Part shown: positions 40,818-51,750 of the stretch, piece by piece
Layout: each line of letters begins with the position of its first letter
How positions within the stretch are numbered: position 1 is the stretch's first letter
Assembly: GCA_008694505.1 (NCBI GenBank)
Contig: VZDJ01007753.1
Span: forward strand, 22,409,800-22,473,799
DNA: 64,000 nt
Direction of reading: 5' to 3'
Source of the DNA: Cyanoderma ruficeps
Taxonomy: Eukaryota > Chordata > Aves > Passeriformes > Timaliidae
Notes under the pieces: model-generated
What the model was told of the DNA's origin: nothing
Databases searched by the model: none
The model's input: only the letters and a program-made list of their open reading frames with translations
Translations under genes and position numbers: made by a program

Positions 40818-41298
40818 GCTACTGGATTATTTGAAAATGCTGCTTTAGAAATTACGAAGCACGTGTTTACCCCTAAAGACATTAATCCTAAAAGACTCTT
40901 GATATTACTCTTGCAGTTATTCCAGTATCAATTTATTTGTGCTAGTTTTGTCATTGTTTTTTAATGTTTTTCTAATCATGGCATATATTTTGATATACAT
41001 AGTTATGGAATTACCTCCTGAGACAGTTTTAAACCCTATTTTCCAAAAGTAAGCAACTTTGCCACTACTCTGTGTCAGAACACATGTATTTGTCATTACA
41101 AACTATTGTCCAGTCTGAGGAAAACACCAAACAAATTGTAGGGAGAACCTGCAATCTAAAGCATTTATAGTTTTCTTAAATTTCCAAGCATTCTTCTCAT
41201 TTGTTTATACTCCTGTCAGTCTTTTCCACTGCCTTGCCTTCTTTTTATTTCAACATCTCTTTCATCTCTGAAAAAGCCCCATGCATGGTGTGTCAAAG

Positions 41299-41350
41299 TA
41301 ATAATAAACAACAACAACAACAATAATAACAACAACAATAATAGTAGTAA
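41299..41350. repeat. (AAC/AAT)n trinucleotide repeat
   Basis: Mixed aac and aat units, imperfect, over about 50 bp. The minus-strand open frame here is poly-Leu, an artefact of the repeat. Confidence 0.9.
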
Positions 41351-41509
41351 TGAATAGTTTAGGCAATGTCTGTTATGTTGTCTGTTATGGCTGAGAAACA
41401 TACTGCAAGATCAAAAGTAAGTAAATGTAACAAGTGAGTTGAATGAGGCATATATTGGTGGAGTAATCCCCAATTCAGGGGATTTATTAGGTTAATGGTT
41501 ATTCGTGAA

Positions 41510-41540
<31 letters not shown>

Positions 41541-41570
41541 CACACACACAGAGTAAGAGAGAGAGAGATA
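41510..41570. repeat. Compound (TA)n-(CA)n-(GA)n microsatellite
   Basis: TA dinucleotides to about 41540, CA to about 41550, then GA-rich to about 41568. It lies about 100 bp left of a CR1 tail. Confidence 0.9.
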
Positions 41571-41671
41571 TGCAGGAGGAAGCTACTGTGCCTTCAATGC
41601 TGCTCCAAATTGTATTTTCTTAGTGTTTGAAGCTGTTAATGAATAAATGTAGGATGAATAATAGGGAGATT

Positions 41672-42144
41672 AATCACAGAATTGTAGAACACTTTGAGTT
41701 GGAAAGATCCTTGAAAGACCATCTAGTGCTACCTCCCTGCAATGAGCAGGGACATCACCTAGACCAGGTTCTTCACAGTCCACTCAACCTGCCTTTGAAT
41801 GTTTCCAGGGGTAGGGCATCTATCACTTCTCTGGGCAACCTGTTCCAGTGTCTCACCACGCATAGTAACAAAAGTTTCTTTATATCTAAGATAAAGATAC
41901 CTTTTTTCGGTTTAAAACCATTACTTCTTGTCCTGTTGCAATGAGCCCTAATAAATTGTCTGTTTCCGTCTTTCTTATAAATTCCTTTTAAGTATTGAAA
42001 GGTATCCCTTGAGCTTCCTCTTCTCCAGGTTGAAGAATGCCAACTTTCTCAGCCTTTTCATGCAGGAGAGGTGCTCCAGGCCTCTGAAAATTTTGATGTC
42101 CCTCTTCTGGACATGCTCCAGTAGATCCATGTGTTTTCTGTACT
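41672..42144 (-). mobile_element. CR1 LINE 3' fragment with tail
   Basis: The + strand opens with a decayed CR1 tail complement (aatcacagaattgtagaa). It continues through gttggaaagatccttgaaag, gagcagggacatcacctagacca, ggcaacctgttccagtgtct, ccattacttcttgtcctgttg, cttcctcttctccaggttgaa and ggagaggtgctccagg to ctggacatgctccagtag. The minus strand is the element's sense. A 105-codon + frame (41627-41944) is antisense to the element and not a gene. An older LTR-like sequence follows within about 50 bp. Confidence 0.95.
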
Positions 42145-42189
42145 GAAAAATAAATGCAAAGGCCAGTGGAGAAAGAACCTGAAAAAGTG

Positions 42190-42839
42190 TTCAGTGACTC
42201 CTATGACAGATCGATCATTTTATGTCGATGTAGCAGGATGTCTGCCAGGAGTAGGGGTAAAATATCTCAAACTGCCCTATTTGCATAGTAATCAGTGGTG
42301 AATGGATAAGGGGCATCATGCTGCTTTTGGTGTTTTGGTGTGAAATCAGCCTGACTCATCAATTCCAAAGTTAAACATCCTAATAGTCAGGCAAAGTTGT
42401 GGCTGACCTCCTAAAGTGCCTGATAAAAGAATAAACAAGTGACACTGCTGATATCTAAAGATACTGAGATGAGACAGCTAGCCTGAAACATATGACTGTC
42501 AATCATATGATAAAGTGCAGTCCCACTTTTCAAGGGCGGGTTCTTGTAGCATAGCCCTTCTTGGAGTGTGTGTGGAGATTCCTCCCTTTGCACGGGGATG
42601 CCCCTCAAGGTTACTCCTTGAAGCTGAGTGAAAGAGATTTGCCCACAGGTGTTGGTATGGGTGATATCAATCTCTACTTGATAATTGGTTTTGCTTGTTT
42701 CAATATAATTGCTTCAATATTGCTTAAAAAATAGTGCACTATACTGTACTAGTAGTTATAGCTACCTGTGCTGTGTACTAAATAATTCTGATTAAGATCT
42801 TTCAGTCCAACCTTTTTCTTCATAAATCTTTTATCTTTA
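42190..42839 (+). mobile_element. Probable upstream (U3-like) part of an old avian ERV LTR
   Basis: Low-complexity-free sequence continuous with the better-supported LTR fragment at 42840-42925. Its pattern (gatgtagcaggatgtctgcc, aactgccctatttgcatag, ggggcatcatgctgctt, aaataattctgattaagatc) resembles bird ERV LTR sequence by recall. No second copy exists in the window to confirm it. It could instead be a separate LTR ending at ctttca (about 42804). Ends and class are not determined. Confidence 0.4.
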
Positions 42840-42925
42840 TATACAGGTATTTGGGTTATCATCCCTAATCCTGCAGGACAAAGCTGTATAAAGGTTCAAT
42901 TACACCTAGATAGTCCTTCAGACAT
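42840..42925 (+). mobile_element. Old ERV LTR, copy A, left part (interrupted)
   Basis: Matches, in direct orientation, the complement of 45140-45210. The shared segment includes ctgcaggacaaagctgtataaaggttcaatt with a TATAAA at 42887-42892. The copy is cut at 42925 by the younger LTR (42926-43514) and resumes at 43520. Joined across the insertion, TATA and the AATAAA at 43643 are about 155 bp apart, a normal LTR spacing. The paired copy gives about 145 bp. The TATA/poly-A order gives + sense. Confidence 0.75.
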
Positions 42926-43514
42926 TGTCATGGTTTTGCCCCAGCTGGCAATCAAGCCCCATGCAGCTGTGTGCTCACTCCCCCACCAAGGTGTTGGGGG
43001 GGGGGAATTGGAAGGGTAAAAACTGGAAAACTTGTGGGTTGAGATGAAGACAGTTGCATTTAACAAGGAATGCAAAAGCCATGCACATAGGCAAAGCAAA
43101 ACTAGGAATTAATTCAGTACTTCCCATGGTCAGGCAGGTGTTCAGCCATCCCCAGGAGAGCAGGGACCCATCATGCCTAATGGTTGCTTGGTCACTCCAA
43201 ATGTCTCCCCCCAATTCCTCATTCTTCCTCCCACTCTATATGATGCACATGGTGTCATATGATCTGGATTGTCCCTTTGGTCAATTGCAGTCACCGATCT
43301 CTGCTGTCTCCTCCCAAATGCCCATGGAGCCCCAACTTCCCTGCCAGCATGGCTGTACAAAAAGCAGAAAAGGCCTTGACTCTGTGCAAGCCCAGATCAG
43401 TGAGAACAAAAACATCTCTGTGTTATTAACCCTGTGCTCAGCACAAATCTAAAGCTTTGCTCCATAGCAGCCACTTTGAAGACAATTAATTCCTCCCCAG
43501 CCAAAACCTACACA
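42926..43514 (-). mobile_element. Avian ERV LTR (tgtcatgg... family), copy 2, nested in an older LTR
   Basis: Second copy of the LTR family seen at 12592-13175, same orientation (sense minus), about 589 bp, TG at 42926 and CA at 43514. It interrupts an older LTR. The flanking pentamers gacat (42921-42925) and agcat (43515-43519) are a diverged 5-bp target duplication. The uninterrupted older copy at 45131-45143 shows the predicted empty site (its complement reads agacataagt). Its TATA region is degraded to catatagag and its poly-A signal to gttaaatg, so it is less intact than copy 1. A G-run (from about 42995) and internal deletions also mark it as decayed. The overlapping open frames (43054-43452 and others) are not genes. 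Confidence 0.9.
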
Positions 43515-43519
43515 AGCAT

Positions 43520-43690
43520 AAGTGATTGACAAAATCTGGGACTAAGATCAGATCCAGCTGCACCCAGATTCCCCTCTGAGAAGGACTTTAGAAAGCAAGG
43601 GGGTCCTTTCTGCACCTCCTGACTCAGTGGGAGGGATTGACTAATAAACTTTGTCTGAAGCTCCCATTCTGTCTCTGACTGTTGCTCCCT
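43520..43690 (+). mobile_element. Old ERV LTR, copy A, right part (after the nested insertion)
   Basis: Continues the interrupted LTR. Shared with the complement of 44995-45140: a run of 26 or so identical bases around agcaagggggtcctttctgc, then tgactca, gggagggatt and ctaataaact with AATAAA at 43643-43648, and a ctgaag-ccca-tctg downstream segment. Similarity to the other copy fades near 43670, taken as the LTR 3' end or its decay. The sequence to about 43735 may also belong to the element. Confidence 0.8.
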
Positions 43691-44989
43691 TAATCTTGTC
43701 TGAAATTGAGCTTCTATCAAGCTCAAAATCCAGTTACTCTTCCCTTACTACCATGAAGGTATGTCTCATTCTTGGTGATGCTCAAACTCCCCAGGGACTG
43801 AGAATATTCAGTATTTTCATGGAACCTTTCTGACCACAAAAATATTTACAGTCCATTACAAAACATACCTGTTGTAAAAGTTTTAAATTTTTAATGGAAA
43901 ATAAATATTTATAAAATGACTAGTTGAAAATATTTTCTATTTATAGGGATTACTTACTCAGTGTATAAGTCCTGTTTCTGTTCTATTTGTTTTTTTTCAG
44001 AAGCAGATATTGTTCTAAATTCAGATGTCACATTTTGATTTGGACATGTGAACAGTTTCCATCTTTCTGGTTGGCCTCAGAGTGCAGTTCCCACAGCATA
44101 CACATAAACTCTTATGTTCAAACTCATGCAGTTACATATATATGTTTGGAAAGAAGATTCCAGCTTAAGTCAGTGGAATTCATTTTTATCCGTCTTCTGA
44201 AGACACAAGAGGATTTAAGTTTTCTATCTGTCCAATCAAAATTTCATCCCGCATATCTACCACAACAGCAACCAAATAGCATTTTAAATTCAATTCATTG
44301 TATAGGTATATATTCCTGATTTTGATATTATCATTCAAAAGAATGTTAGATGACTTCTGTCATTAGCTATGAGGTCTTATACTATGTTACAGGCACAGCA
44401 CAGTGTGCATGTCCATTCAGACATGCTCGTGGGCAGGCCAAGAAAGAGGAATTATTTGTATTACAGCTTTTAATGACATCTGTCCCTGTATTTTGTCTCT
44501 GAAGTTGTAGGGAAAAGAAAAGGAATTTTGTAGAAACCACCTATTGCAATATAATTAACAATGGCAATCCTTTATTTCAGTTCTTTACTCTTGACAAGTG
44601 ACAGAGAATTCTATGGATAACACTTGCATAAAATAATACCTTTTTTAGGGCTTCTTTTTATGTAGCTCCAAGCACAACCAAATTAAAAATAGTTTAAATC
44701 TCTGAATATTTTCATCAGTAAAAACAAATAGTTTATTGAGCAGGACATGCCAAAATAAAGCAGTTTTTTTCTAATGCTTATAATTTCAATAGGAAAGAAC
44801 CTTTCAATATGTTAGTACATAACTGTTAATGAGTATGACAGTTCAAATTCCCAGCTTACCTTTCCCTTGCTATGAATTAATCCTTTTTAGACAGTATAAC
44901 TTTAATTTGAAAACAGTATAAGCATTTGAAAGAATTAAAACTAAAATCATATTAAAATCTATTTCCTAAATAGGTTATTTTCACTTTGT
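43691..44989. other. Spacer between the two inverted old LTR copies
   Basis: About 1.3 kb of AT-rich DNA. No retroviral gag/pol/env motifs or other gene recognised. A 110-codon frame at 43987-44319 has no known motif. Because the flanking LTRs are inverted, this is not the interior of a single intact provirus. Confidence 0.6.
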
Positions 44990-45210
44990 TGTGGGCAGAG
45001 TGGGGTCTTCAGGCAAGTTTATTAGTGAATCCCTCCCTCTGAGTCACGAGGTGCAGAAAGGACCCCCTTGCTTCTGAGAGAAGAGTGTGAGTGGGGCTGG
45101 ATCCAGTCTTCACCCCAGACTTTGTCAGCTACTTATGTCTAAAGGATTTTATTGGTGTAATTGAACCTTTATACAACTTTGTCCTGCAGAATTAAGGATG
45201 GCATACCAGA
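44990..45210 (-). mobile_element. Old ERV LTR, copy B (inverted, uninterrupted)
   Basis: Complement of copy A (42840-42925 plus 43520-43690) without the nested LTR. The landmarks on the minus strand are TATAAA (complement of 45168-45173) and AATAAA (complement of 45018-45023), about 145 bp apart. The insertion point in copy A corresponds to 45131-45143. It is truncated upstream, where only about 40 bp beyond the TATA box align. No flanking duplication was identified. Confidence 0.8.
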
Positions 45211-45215
45211 TATAT

Positions 45216-48200
45216 TCATATAAAAATACATGATTTTTTATTATAAGAAAATAATTGGAGATTATGGGAATAACTTAATAGGAAGTAATTCTATCTTTAA
45301 AGTAGAACTTGGATAGTGTTCTATAAGCAAGACCTCTGTGACACATGAAATTATAAGAACAGAAGAAAATCAGGATTCCTTTTATTATTAAGCAAATATT
45401 TTCTTCTGTGTTTTTAAAGGAATGTTTAAGGAGATTAAGGAATGTTTATAGTGCATATGTTTATGTAATTTATGCATACAAAGTCAAAGAGGAAATCAGT
45501 GTTTGCTTGGATAATTTTATTAGCATTTTTAACATTGGTGTTTTCCATCTAATCTGAGTTTGAAATAGATCACTGTTGCATATTGTATCATATCATATCA
45601 TATCATATCATTATATCATACCATCATCTTGTCAATTAGCTCATCAAACTGTCCTGTATGGTCAGGGATTTAAAAGCTTGAATGTGTGCGTCATGAGAAA
45701 CAGAATAAGCAGAATTCCAACTCACAGACAGAAAAAGTGGTATTTAAGAGAAGCAACACTGCCAAGACATCCTGAAAACAGCAGCTAATGCCACTATTTT
45801 TCTTTTCTTTTACAGAAAAAAAGACCCCTGTTGATTTGTCCCAGTTTCACAGTTTTATGGTTTGAACCACTTCTGTTTATGAAAGAGAGTAGAAATGCCT
45901 TTGGATCAAGTTCAAACAAGGCAGCTGACTAACAACCCCTTCTGTTAGTTGACATGGGTCCTCTATGAAATACCGTTTTTTGGTAAGATTGCATTTTTGT
46001 TAATTTCACATTTTATGAGAAACATTCACTAGGGAAAGACATAGCAAAAGTCTGCCCCTGGGTAAGATAAAGGTTGTGGGAAAATTAATCACCTGGATCT
46101 GCTACATGGTTATCTAGAGACTACAGTTGTGACCCATATATGTGTTACTATTTTTAAGGCTCCAAAGAGCAGATGGTATTGGTTGACAGTCAGCAAAGAC
46201 AAGTAAACGTGTTTACTGTTGCAAGGTTATGGAGGTGAATTCAAAAACAAAGGATTTAGAAGTGATAAAAAGTACAGAAAATAGTTGAAATGGTAATAAA
46301 GTTGCTTCCTTCCAGGGGCAATATCTTTTTTTTATTGTGTCTGATTGCAAATTAAGGTGAAAAAAATTAACTCCAGGCATAAAAAAATATTCAATCCTTA
46401 CCTCGCTGGCTTCCAGAACAAAACCCCTTAGTCTTTGATTTTAGATTTGATTTTTTTTTTCCCTGCTGGTTGCCATACAAAGAGATATAGCTCAATAAAA
46501 TGAAAGATCCAGTGCAGTGTGGTTCATATTATTGGCCTGAAGGAATTCTTAGTCAGGGTAATGGATTTGATGGTTTTCCCTTCATTGATTTTTAAGATGA
46601 TTATATTTTATTTATAGGTGAGAAAATAATAGTTAATATTAAAGTTATGGAAAACTTACTCTGAGGTTACAGGAATTGATAATGATAACAACACATTCAG
46701 GCAAACCAAATTATTCCTGTCTTTAGTCCTGTAAATGCTAATGTGAGGCAAACCTATTGACTTGAAATTAAATGTTTTTATGTACACCTGTGTCCCGAAC
46801 AAAAGAATTACTTTTTCTTTTTCTGCTTTTATGAAAGATTGCATTACATGAAGCATCAATACACCTCAGGTGTTTCTTTTTTGAAAACTATGTGAAATAT
46901 CCAAGATCCTAAAGCTCGTGGATAAGAGCATCTTGTCCTCTGGACACTGTAAGATCTGATTTGTTAAACTAGCCAAGTCATTTGCCACATAAAAAACATA
47001 CTGGCCAACAGTAATTGCGTCCGCAGGTTTGAATCTTAAATCACATGTGGATGGCAAATTTACAGTGGAACTTGGAGAACAGTGTGCACAACAGCTCATT
47101 TTAATGCAGAACTTTGTGCTTTAATGCTGTTATAATTTGTTTGTGTGCTCTGAATGGGCTCAGAGATCTTTTTCACTTTTTTTGAAAGTCAAGAGATGAT
47201 AACAGAAGACTTAACAATTTTACAGTGTATAGCTATAAAATAGCATTCATCTCTCAGTTGCACTGAATTTCAGTACTCAGCTCATCTTACAATAGTGCAT
47301 TGAACTGGATGCCTAAAGATGGAGTGAAACTGAATCAAAGTTATGCCTCAGGCAACCATAAGCCCTTGTTACAGAGTCCTAATATATGGTGAAAGTTCTA
47401 GAGTGGCATTATGTTTTGACAAAAAAAATCCCTTCTCAGCAATTTCATTAGTCATAATGATCCAGATCCAGTGCATTTCTTTGGGGTAAACTAGCAGAAA
47501 GACCAGTTTGGGAATGTGCAGCAGATTCTGTAGGAAACAAAGTAAGAAAAAGGGAGAGAGATCAGAACACAGCAACGACTGTTGAATTTTTCATGCTTAT
47601 AATGCATTATCTCAAGCTGGTACTGCTGTTAATGGCTGTATAAGGCCTCTGACTGGACACCTACATTAATTTTAGAGCTCTTCTATTGTTTTGCTTGAAG
47701 CAAAATTTGACATCAACACTATGTTTCACCTTAGATTGAACTTAGTGGGGAAACAACATGAAAGTAAATTAAATCACTGCTCATTTCCCACCACTTTTGC
47801 AATAACATCTTTTTACTTTACACCAAAAGCTGTCTAAAACCTTTGGAAGAGATTTCCAAGAGGAAAACCTGTTTTTTAACTTCCTTTCCCTGACTCCAAG
47901 ATGCACCCAAGGCAACATATTACAAGTGTAGGCGATATACAAAAATAATTAGATACACTGTTTGTCTTCAGTGTGTTTTTACACTGATGAAATGATCTGC
48001 TGTGTGTTAGGCTGAGCCTGCACAAGCATAACTGAATAGAAGGGGAGGCATTTTGAGGTAAGAGAGGGAGCTGCATGTTCTGAGTCTGAAATTATCACAT
48101 ATGTTTATTTTCCTGTTGGAAAAATACAGCTGTCAAAATAGATTCACAGGTAGCGTGTTAACTGGGGACTCTGGGACAGGAAGAAAGGGCAGAGGTTGAA

Positions 48201-48805
48201 CAAAACCAGCAAAGGTTTGGCCTCCAGATTTGGCTAAAATAAGAGATAACCTGAATTAGTGCCCAGAATTCAAACTAAAGCAGAAGTGAACTTGTCAGAG
48301 GCTTCAAAAAATATTTCCTATTTTCTCGTTCCTCTGCACTTCCTAGTTGTATTTGGTTCTCTGAGTCAAGGGCCAAGGTAAAATTAAAAGTGCTGGTCTT
48401 GCATTCTTGTACATACACTGGCTCAAAGAGCAGAAGAAATCTCACATGAACTCTCATAGAGTTGCTTGGTAAATACTGCAGTTAATTAAATTAGTTTGAA
48501 CAAGACCCAGAAAATTCATCAAAATCAAGTCTGATTTTTCCCATAATTAGACATAAAACAGTTCCTCTCATTTTCTTAAAACCCCCAAAATTTCACAATA
48601 ACTTGAGCAACTATGAGTGTCAGAGGTTTCCAACTGGTATGAACCAAGATTAAGGGACCCTCTTTCCTTTCTTTCCTTCTCTTTTTTCTTAAAGGTATTA
48701 CATGAAAGAGAACAATCATGTGGCATTGTACAAACAGTACAAACAAAAGCCTTGGGACTACTCAAAATGCATAAACTTAAGCATATGTGCAAAGCTTTGC
48801 TGGAT
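45216..48805. other. AT-rich non-coding DNA, no gene recognised
   Basis: Contains a (TATCA)5 repeat (own entry). Around 46960-47060 a CpG-containing stretch (attgcgtccgcagg) may be conserved, but this is weak. No exon or RNA gene recognised. Confidence 0.55.
45586..45610. repeat. (TATCA)5 pentanucleotide repeat
   Basis: Five perfect tatca units followed by degenerate copies to about 45625. Confidence 0.95.
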
Positions 48806-48822
48806 TGCGCCCAAAGGGCGCA
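48806..48822. promoter_or_regulatory. CpG-bearing 7-bp hairpin/palindrome (tgcgccc-aaa-gggcgca)
   Basis: A perfect inverted repeat with 3-base spacer in strongly AT-rich, CpG-poor DNA. Each arm carries a GCGCCC-type core, as in E2F sites (TTTSGCGC), with ttgcgccc on the left. Its role is unknown. Confidence 0.3.
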
Positions 48823-51549
48823 TCTATAAAGAGCTACAAGTATAAAGTACTGAAATTACTTCCACATGTGCTATTTAGGTCATTATGTACGGCATTTCAA
48901 AGAAAAAGAAGGAGCTTTTTTGGTTATTTGTGTCTATTTATAGACTTTGCCCAAGATTTGAAAGAACTCTTTGTGAACTATTGTTAATTGACTATTGCTT
49001 ATCTGTTATTTCAGGACCAGAATGATAAAAATAGTAAGGAGGGAAATGCTAAGTAATTAAATATCTTCTTCTGTGATATGAAAGAATCAACTAACTTTAA
49101 GAATTAGAGGAAAATTTTATCTACAGTGGTATTTTTAAAGAACATTCTTTTGTTATTTTAAGCCCTTGGATTTACATACTTGCATCTTGAATTTTTTTTC
49201 ATGAACAGCATTCACGACCTGTATGACTGTGACTTACTTGTGTTCACTTTCCTACTAAGAACAAAGAAATATTTTTATTTGTCACATCTTCTTTTTTAAC
49301 ATCTATAATGTCTTATTAATTTACAAGTATTTTCATTTCTGGACACTTTACATCTGGATACAATGATAAGGTAGATCTCAATCTCTGTCCACGTTGTTCA
49401 GCAGTACAGAATTAATGCAGGTTAATTATGGGGAACTTTAAGCAAAGTCACACAATTTCTAAGACATTTCTCTTATTTCATAACATAGAATGCTATTCAT
49501 AAAATTGAAAATAACAATAAATTAAAAATGAGAAAATAATTTATAAAATATGCTAATCTCTCTTTAGGAGAGTTCAATGCAATAATCGCTATGTAGGTTT
49601 CCTGCACTGCTTAACAACCCCTCCCACCAAGGAAAATAACTTCTGGAGAGACCTTAGTAAACTTGCCCAGAGGAATGTTCTAAGAGTATTCAATTTATAG
49701 GTCAAGTTAACTGTAATTTTCCAAGTTTATAAATTTCAGTAGAAAATTCAGTACTATAAAATGCATTGTCATCTGCAGTCTGTTCAAAATAGCAATACCA
49801 CTGTGATGAAGTATATAGGAAATGCAAAGAAAATTATTGTATATTAACTCACATACAGACAAAATTAAGGCTGCAACAACTACAGTAGGCTTCCATAGGC
49901 AAAATAGACAATGAACTTCCTACTTCACTCCATATGCATTACTGCAATTAAAATAGGAGGTTTTCAGTTGAGAAGACACTGCAAATTATGGACTGTTTTC
50001 TTTCTTAAGGGGCAGAGGTAGGACACAAGCTTATCTGAAGGATTAGTATTATGCATGAAACTTGTAACTGCCATGAAAAGAAAGACATACAGTTTCGTAT
50101 GTGGAGATTTAAAAAACTTACACAGTAGAAAGAGATTGAATTATATGCAAGAAGATTCATAAATCTACATAGATTTTTGGAGGAAAGCGAATAATTGTAT
50201 ACTGAACTCTGGAAAGTGATCCTTTCTAAGGTATGCATGAGAGTTGTCCTTAGTGAAATAAATGGAAAGGGATTTATCACCCACAAAGAAGATACTGAGC
50301 CTCAGCAGTTGCAGCGTGTTCAGGTCAAATGCACAAGTAACTAAGCTAGAGGATTTAAGAAGAGAGTAAGCAAATAGAACAATGTATCACATTAAAAACA
50401 CCTGATTACATAGCTGTGCTCTTACATAAACTGAACAAAAGGAGTTCAATAATTATTTTATTTCTTCTGTGTAACTAGGCAGCCAGGTTTACTGTATTTT
50501 CATGGGTTTAGAATGTATGATTCCTTTCATTTATATTCTTCTATTGAATAATAGTAATGGTGTTTGAAATAAACCCTAAAACTCTACTCCTGCCATTGCT
50601 ATAAAGTTATTTCTGCAGCTGCTGGTAGTGGTATTTACTGCATCTTCTATCACTGCCCCATTTGTGTCCACTCAGTTCTTTCCTCTCCTCTGCAAGTATG
50701 CAATCATTTAACAAAGTAGCTGATTTTTGCTAACACTAGCTTCTTCTTCTACAAACTCTGATTTTGGCAGTATGAATACTGCATTTTTGTAAATTTGCTG
50801 TTAAATATGAAACATACACCCATTAAAATAAACAGAAGGTACTGATGCTGCACAGTAGTCCTACGAATCTGCTATGATAATTGATGTATACAGTTTTCTT
50901 CTCAGTATTTTGTATTTTAGTCTACAACAGAATAATCATGCAGAGATGCTGCTTGCCTTTCATCTGCCCTTATTTTGAGAAACCAGGACTACAGTTTTGA
51001 TGCTGTGTGGGAAATCCAATTTCACCTGCATCAGCTTTGTTGTATGTGTAAAGGGCATGTCCAGGTTAATGAATGAAAATACAGAGGCAGAAAAAAGCAT
51101 TCTTTATGAAGAACATGGCTGAGTGGAGCAGAGTAGCTAGAGAGGCACACTTCAAGCCTAACTGGACTTCTCAGATAGTATAAAATACATTTTGTGGTTG
51201 CTACACATCTTTTAAAAACAATTGGACAAACAGGACTGAGAATTGTATGTACTTGCAAGTTTTTGCACTATCTTCTACAGAGAGAATCATGTAAGCTTTG
51301 GGTTTGACCTTGATGTTGAGACTGGCCCTTGAGAAACTGGCCATTTATGTCATCCTATAAATCTTGTTAAAAAATAGTCTAAATGCTGTGTGTATGTCTC
51401 CACTACAGGACAGATGGCTATGTGTAAACAAAGCAAATTGCACTTGATGTGTAGACATGCCCACTTTACTGTCTTTTTTTCCTGGAGAGAACTGATCAAA
51501 ATAGTGATACTTCCCAGGATAAAAGCAAAAAATATTAACTGCTTGCAAG
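48823..51549. other. AT-rich non-coding DNA, nothing recognised
   Basis: No gene, RNA or repeat family recognised. Frames are at most 93 codons. Confidence 0.6.
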
Positions 51550-51750
51550 TGCAGAGATATGTATCCCCATTCGTTAACTAAACCAACGAGTACTGGTTCA
51601 TTCGGAGAACCATTCAGACAGATTGCCTTAATGCTTAATTACCTCATTTTGGGGGGTATATTGCATAATTTAATGTACAACTTAATTGTTTGTGTGATTT
51701 TCAGCAATGCGGATCAACGAAAATGTTATAAAAATTGTTTTGTTATAAAA
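51550..51750. promoter_or_regulatory. Candidate conserved non-coding element (CpG-retaining)
   Basis: Five CpGs within about 160 bp (ttcgtt, aacgag, ttcgga, tgcgga, aacgaa), against near absence in flanking kilobases, plus a short inverted repeat tggttc/gaacca and a cttaattacc homeodomain-type core. This pattern suggests constraint, but only an alignment would show it. Confidence 0.22.

Larger units (their letters stand above)
32691..41298. other. AT-rich non-coding DNA, no gene recognised
   Basis: About 8.6 kb. It contains A-rich (37228-37269) and (GCA)6 (37406-37423) patches, a (CCAA)n patch (38897-38916), an (ATT)n (40801-40817) and a perfect palindrome at 38459-38474 (own entry). 36740-37010 is locally GC-richer, and on the minus strand it includes a phrase vaguely like a CR1 3' end (gaggtgttcaaggc then agttggaca). 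This is too little to call. Confidence 0.5.

Noticed and set aside
41627..41944. 105-codon open frame on +
   Set aside because: Antisense to a CR1 3' fragment.
43054..43452. 132-codon open frame on +
   Set aside because: Lies wholly inside an ERV LTR and antisense to it. LTRs of this family do not encode a protein here.
45586..45625. Regular repeats as a CRISPR array
   Set aside because: A pentanucleotide microsatellite without spacers, in a vertebrate genome.
47025..47045. ggtttgaatctt as a tRNA B-box
   Set aside because: No matching A-box, cloverleaf or terminator around it.
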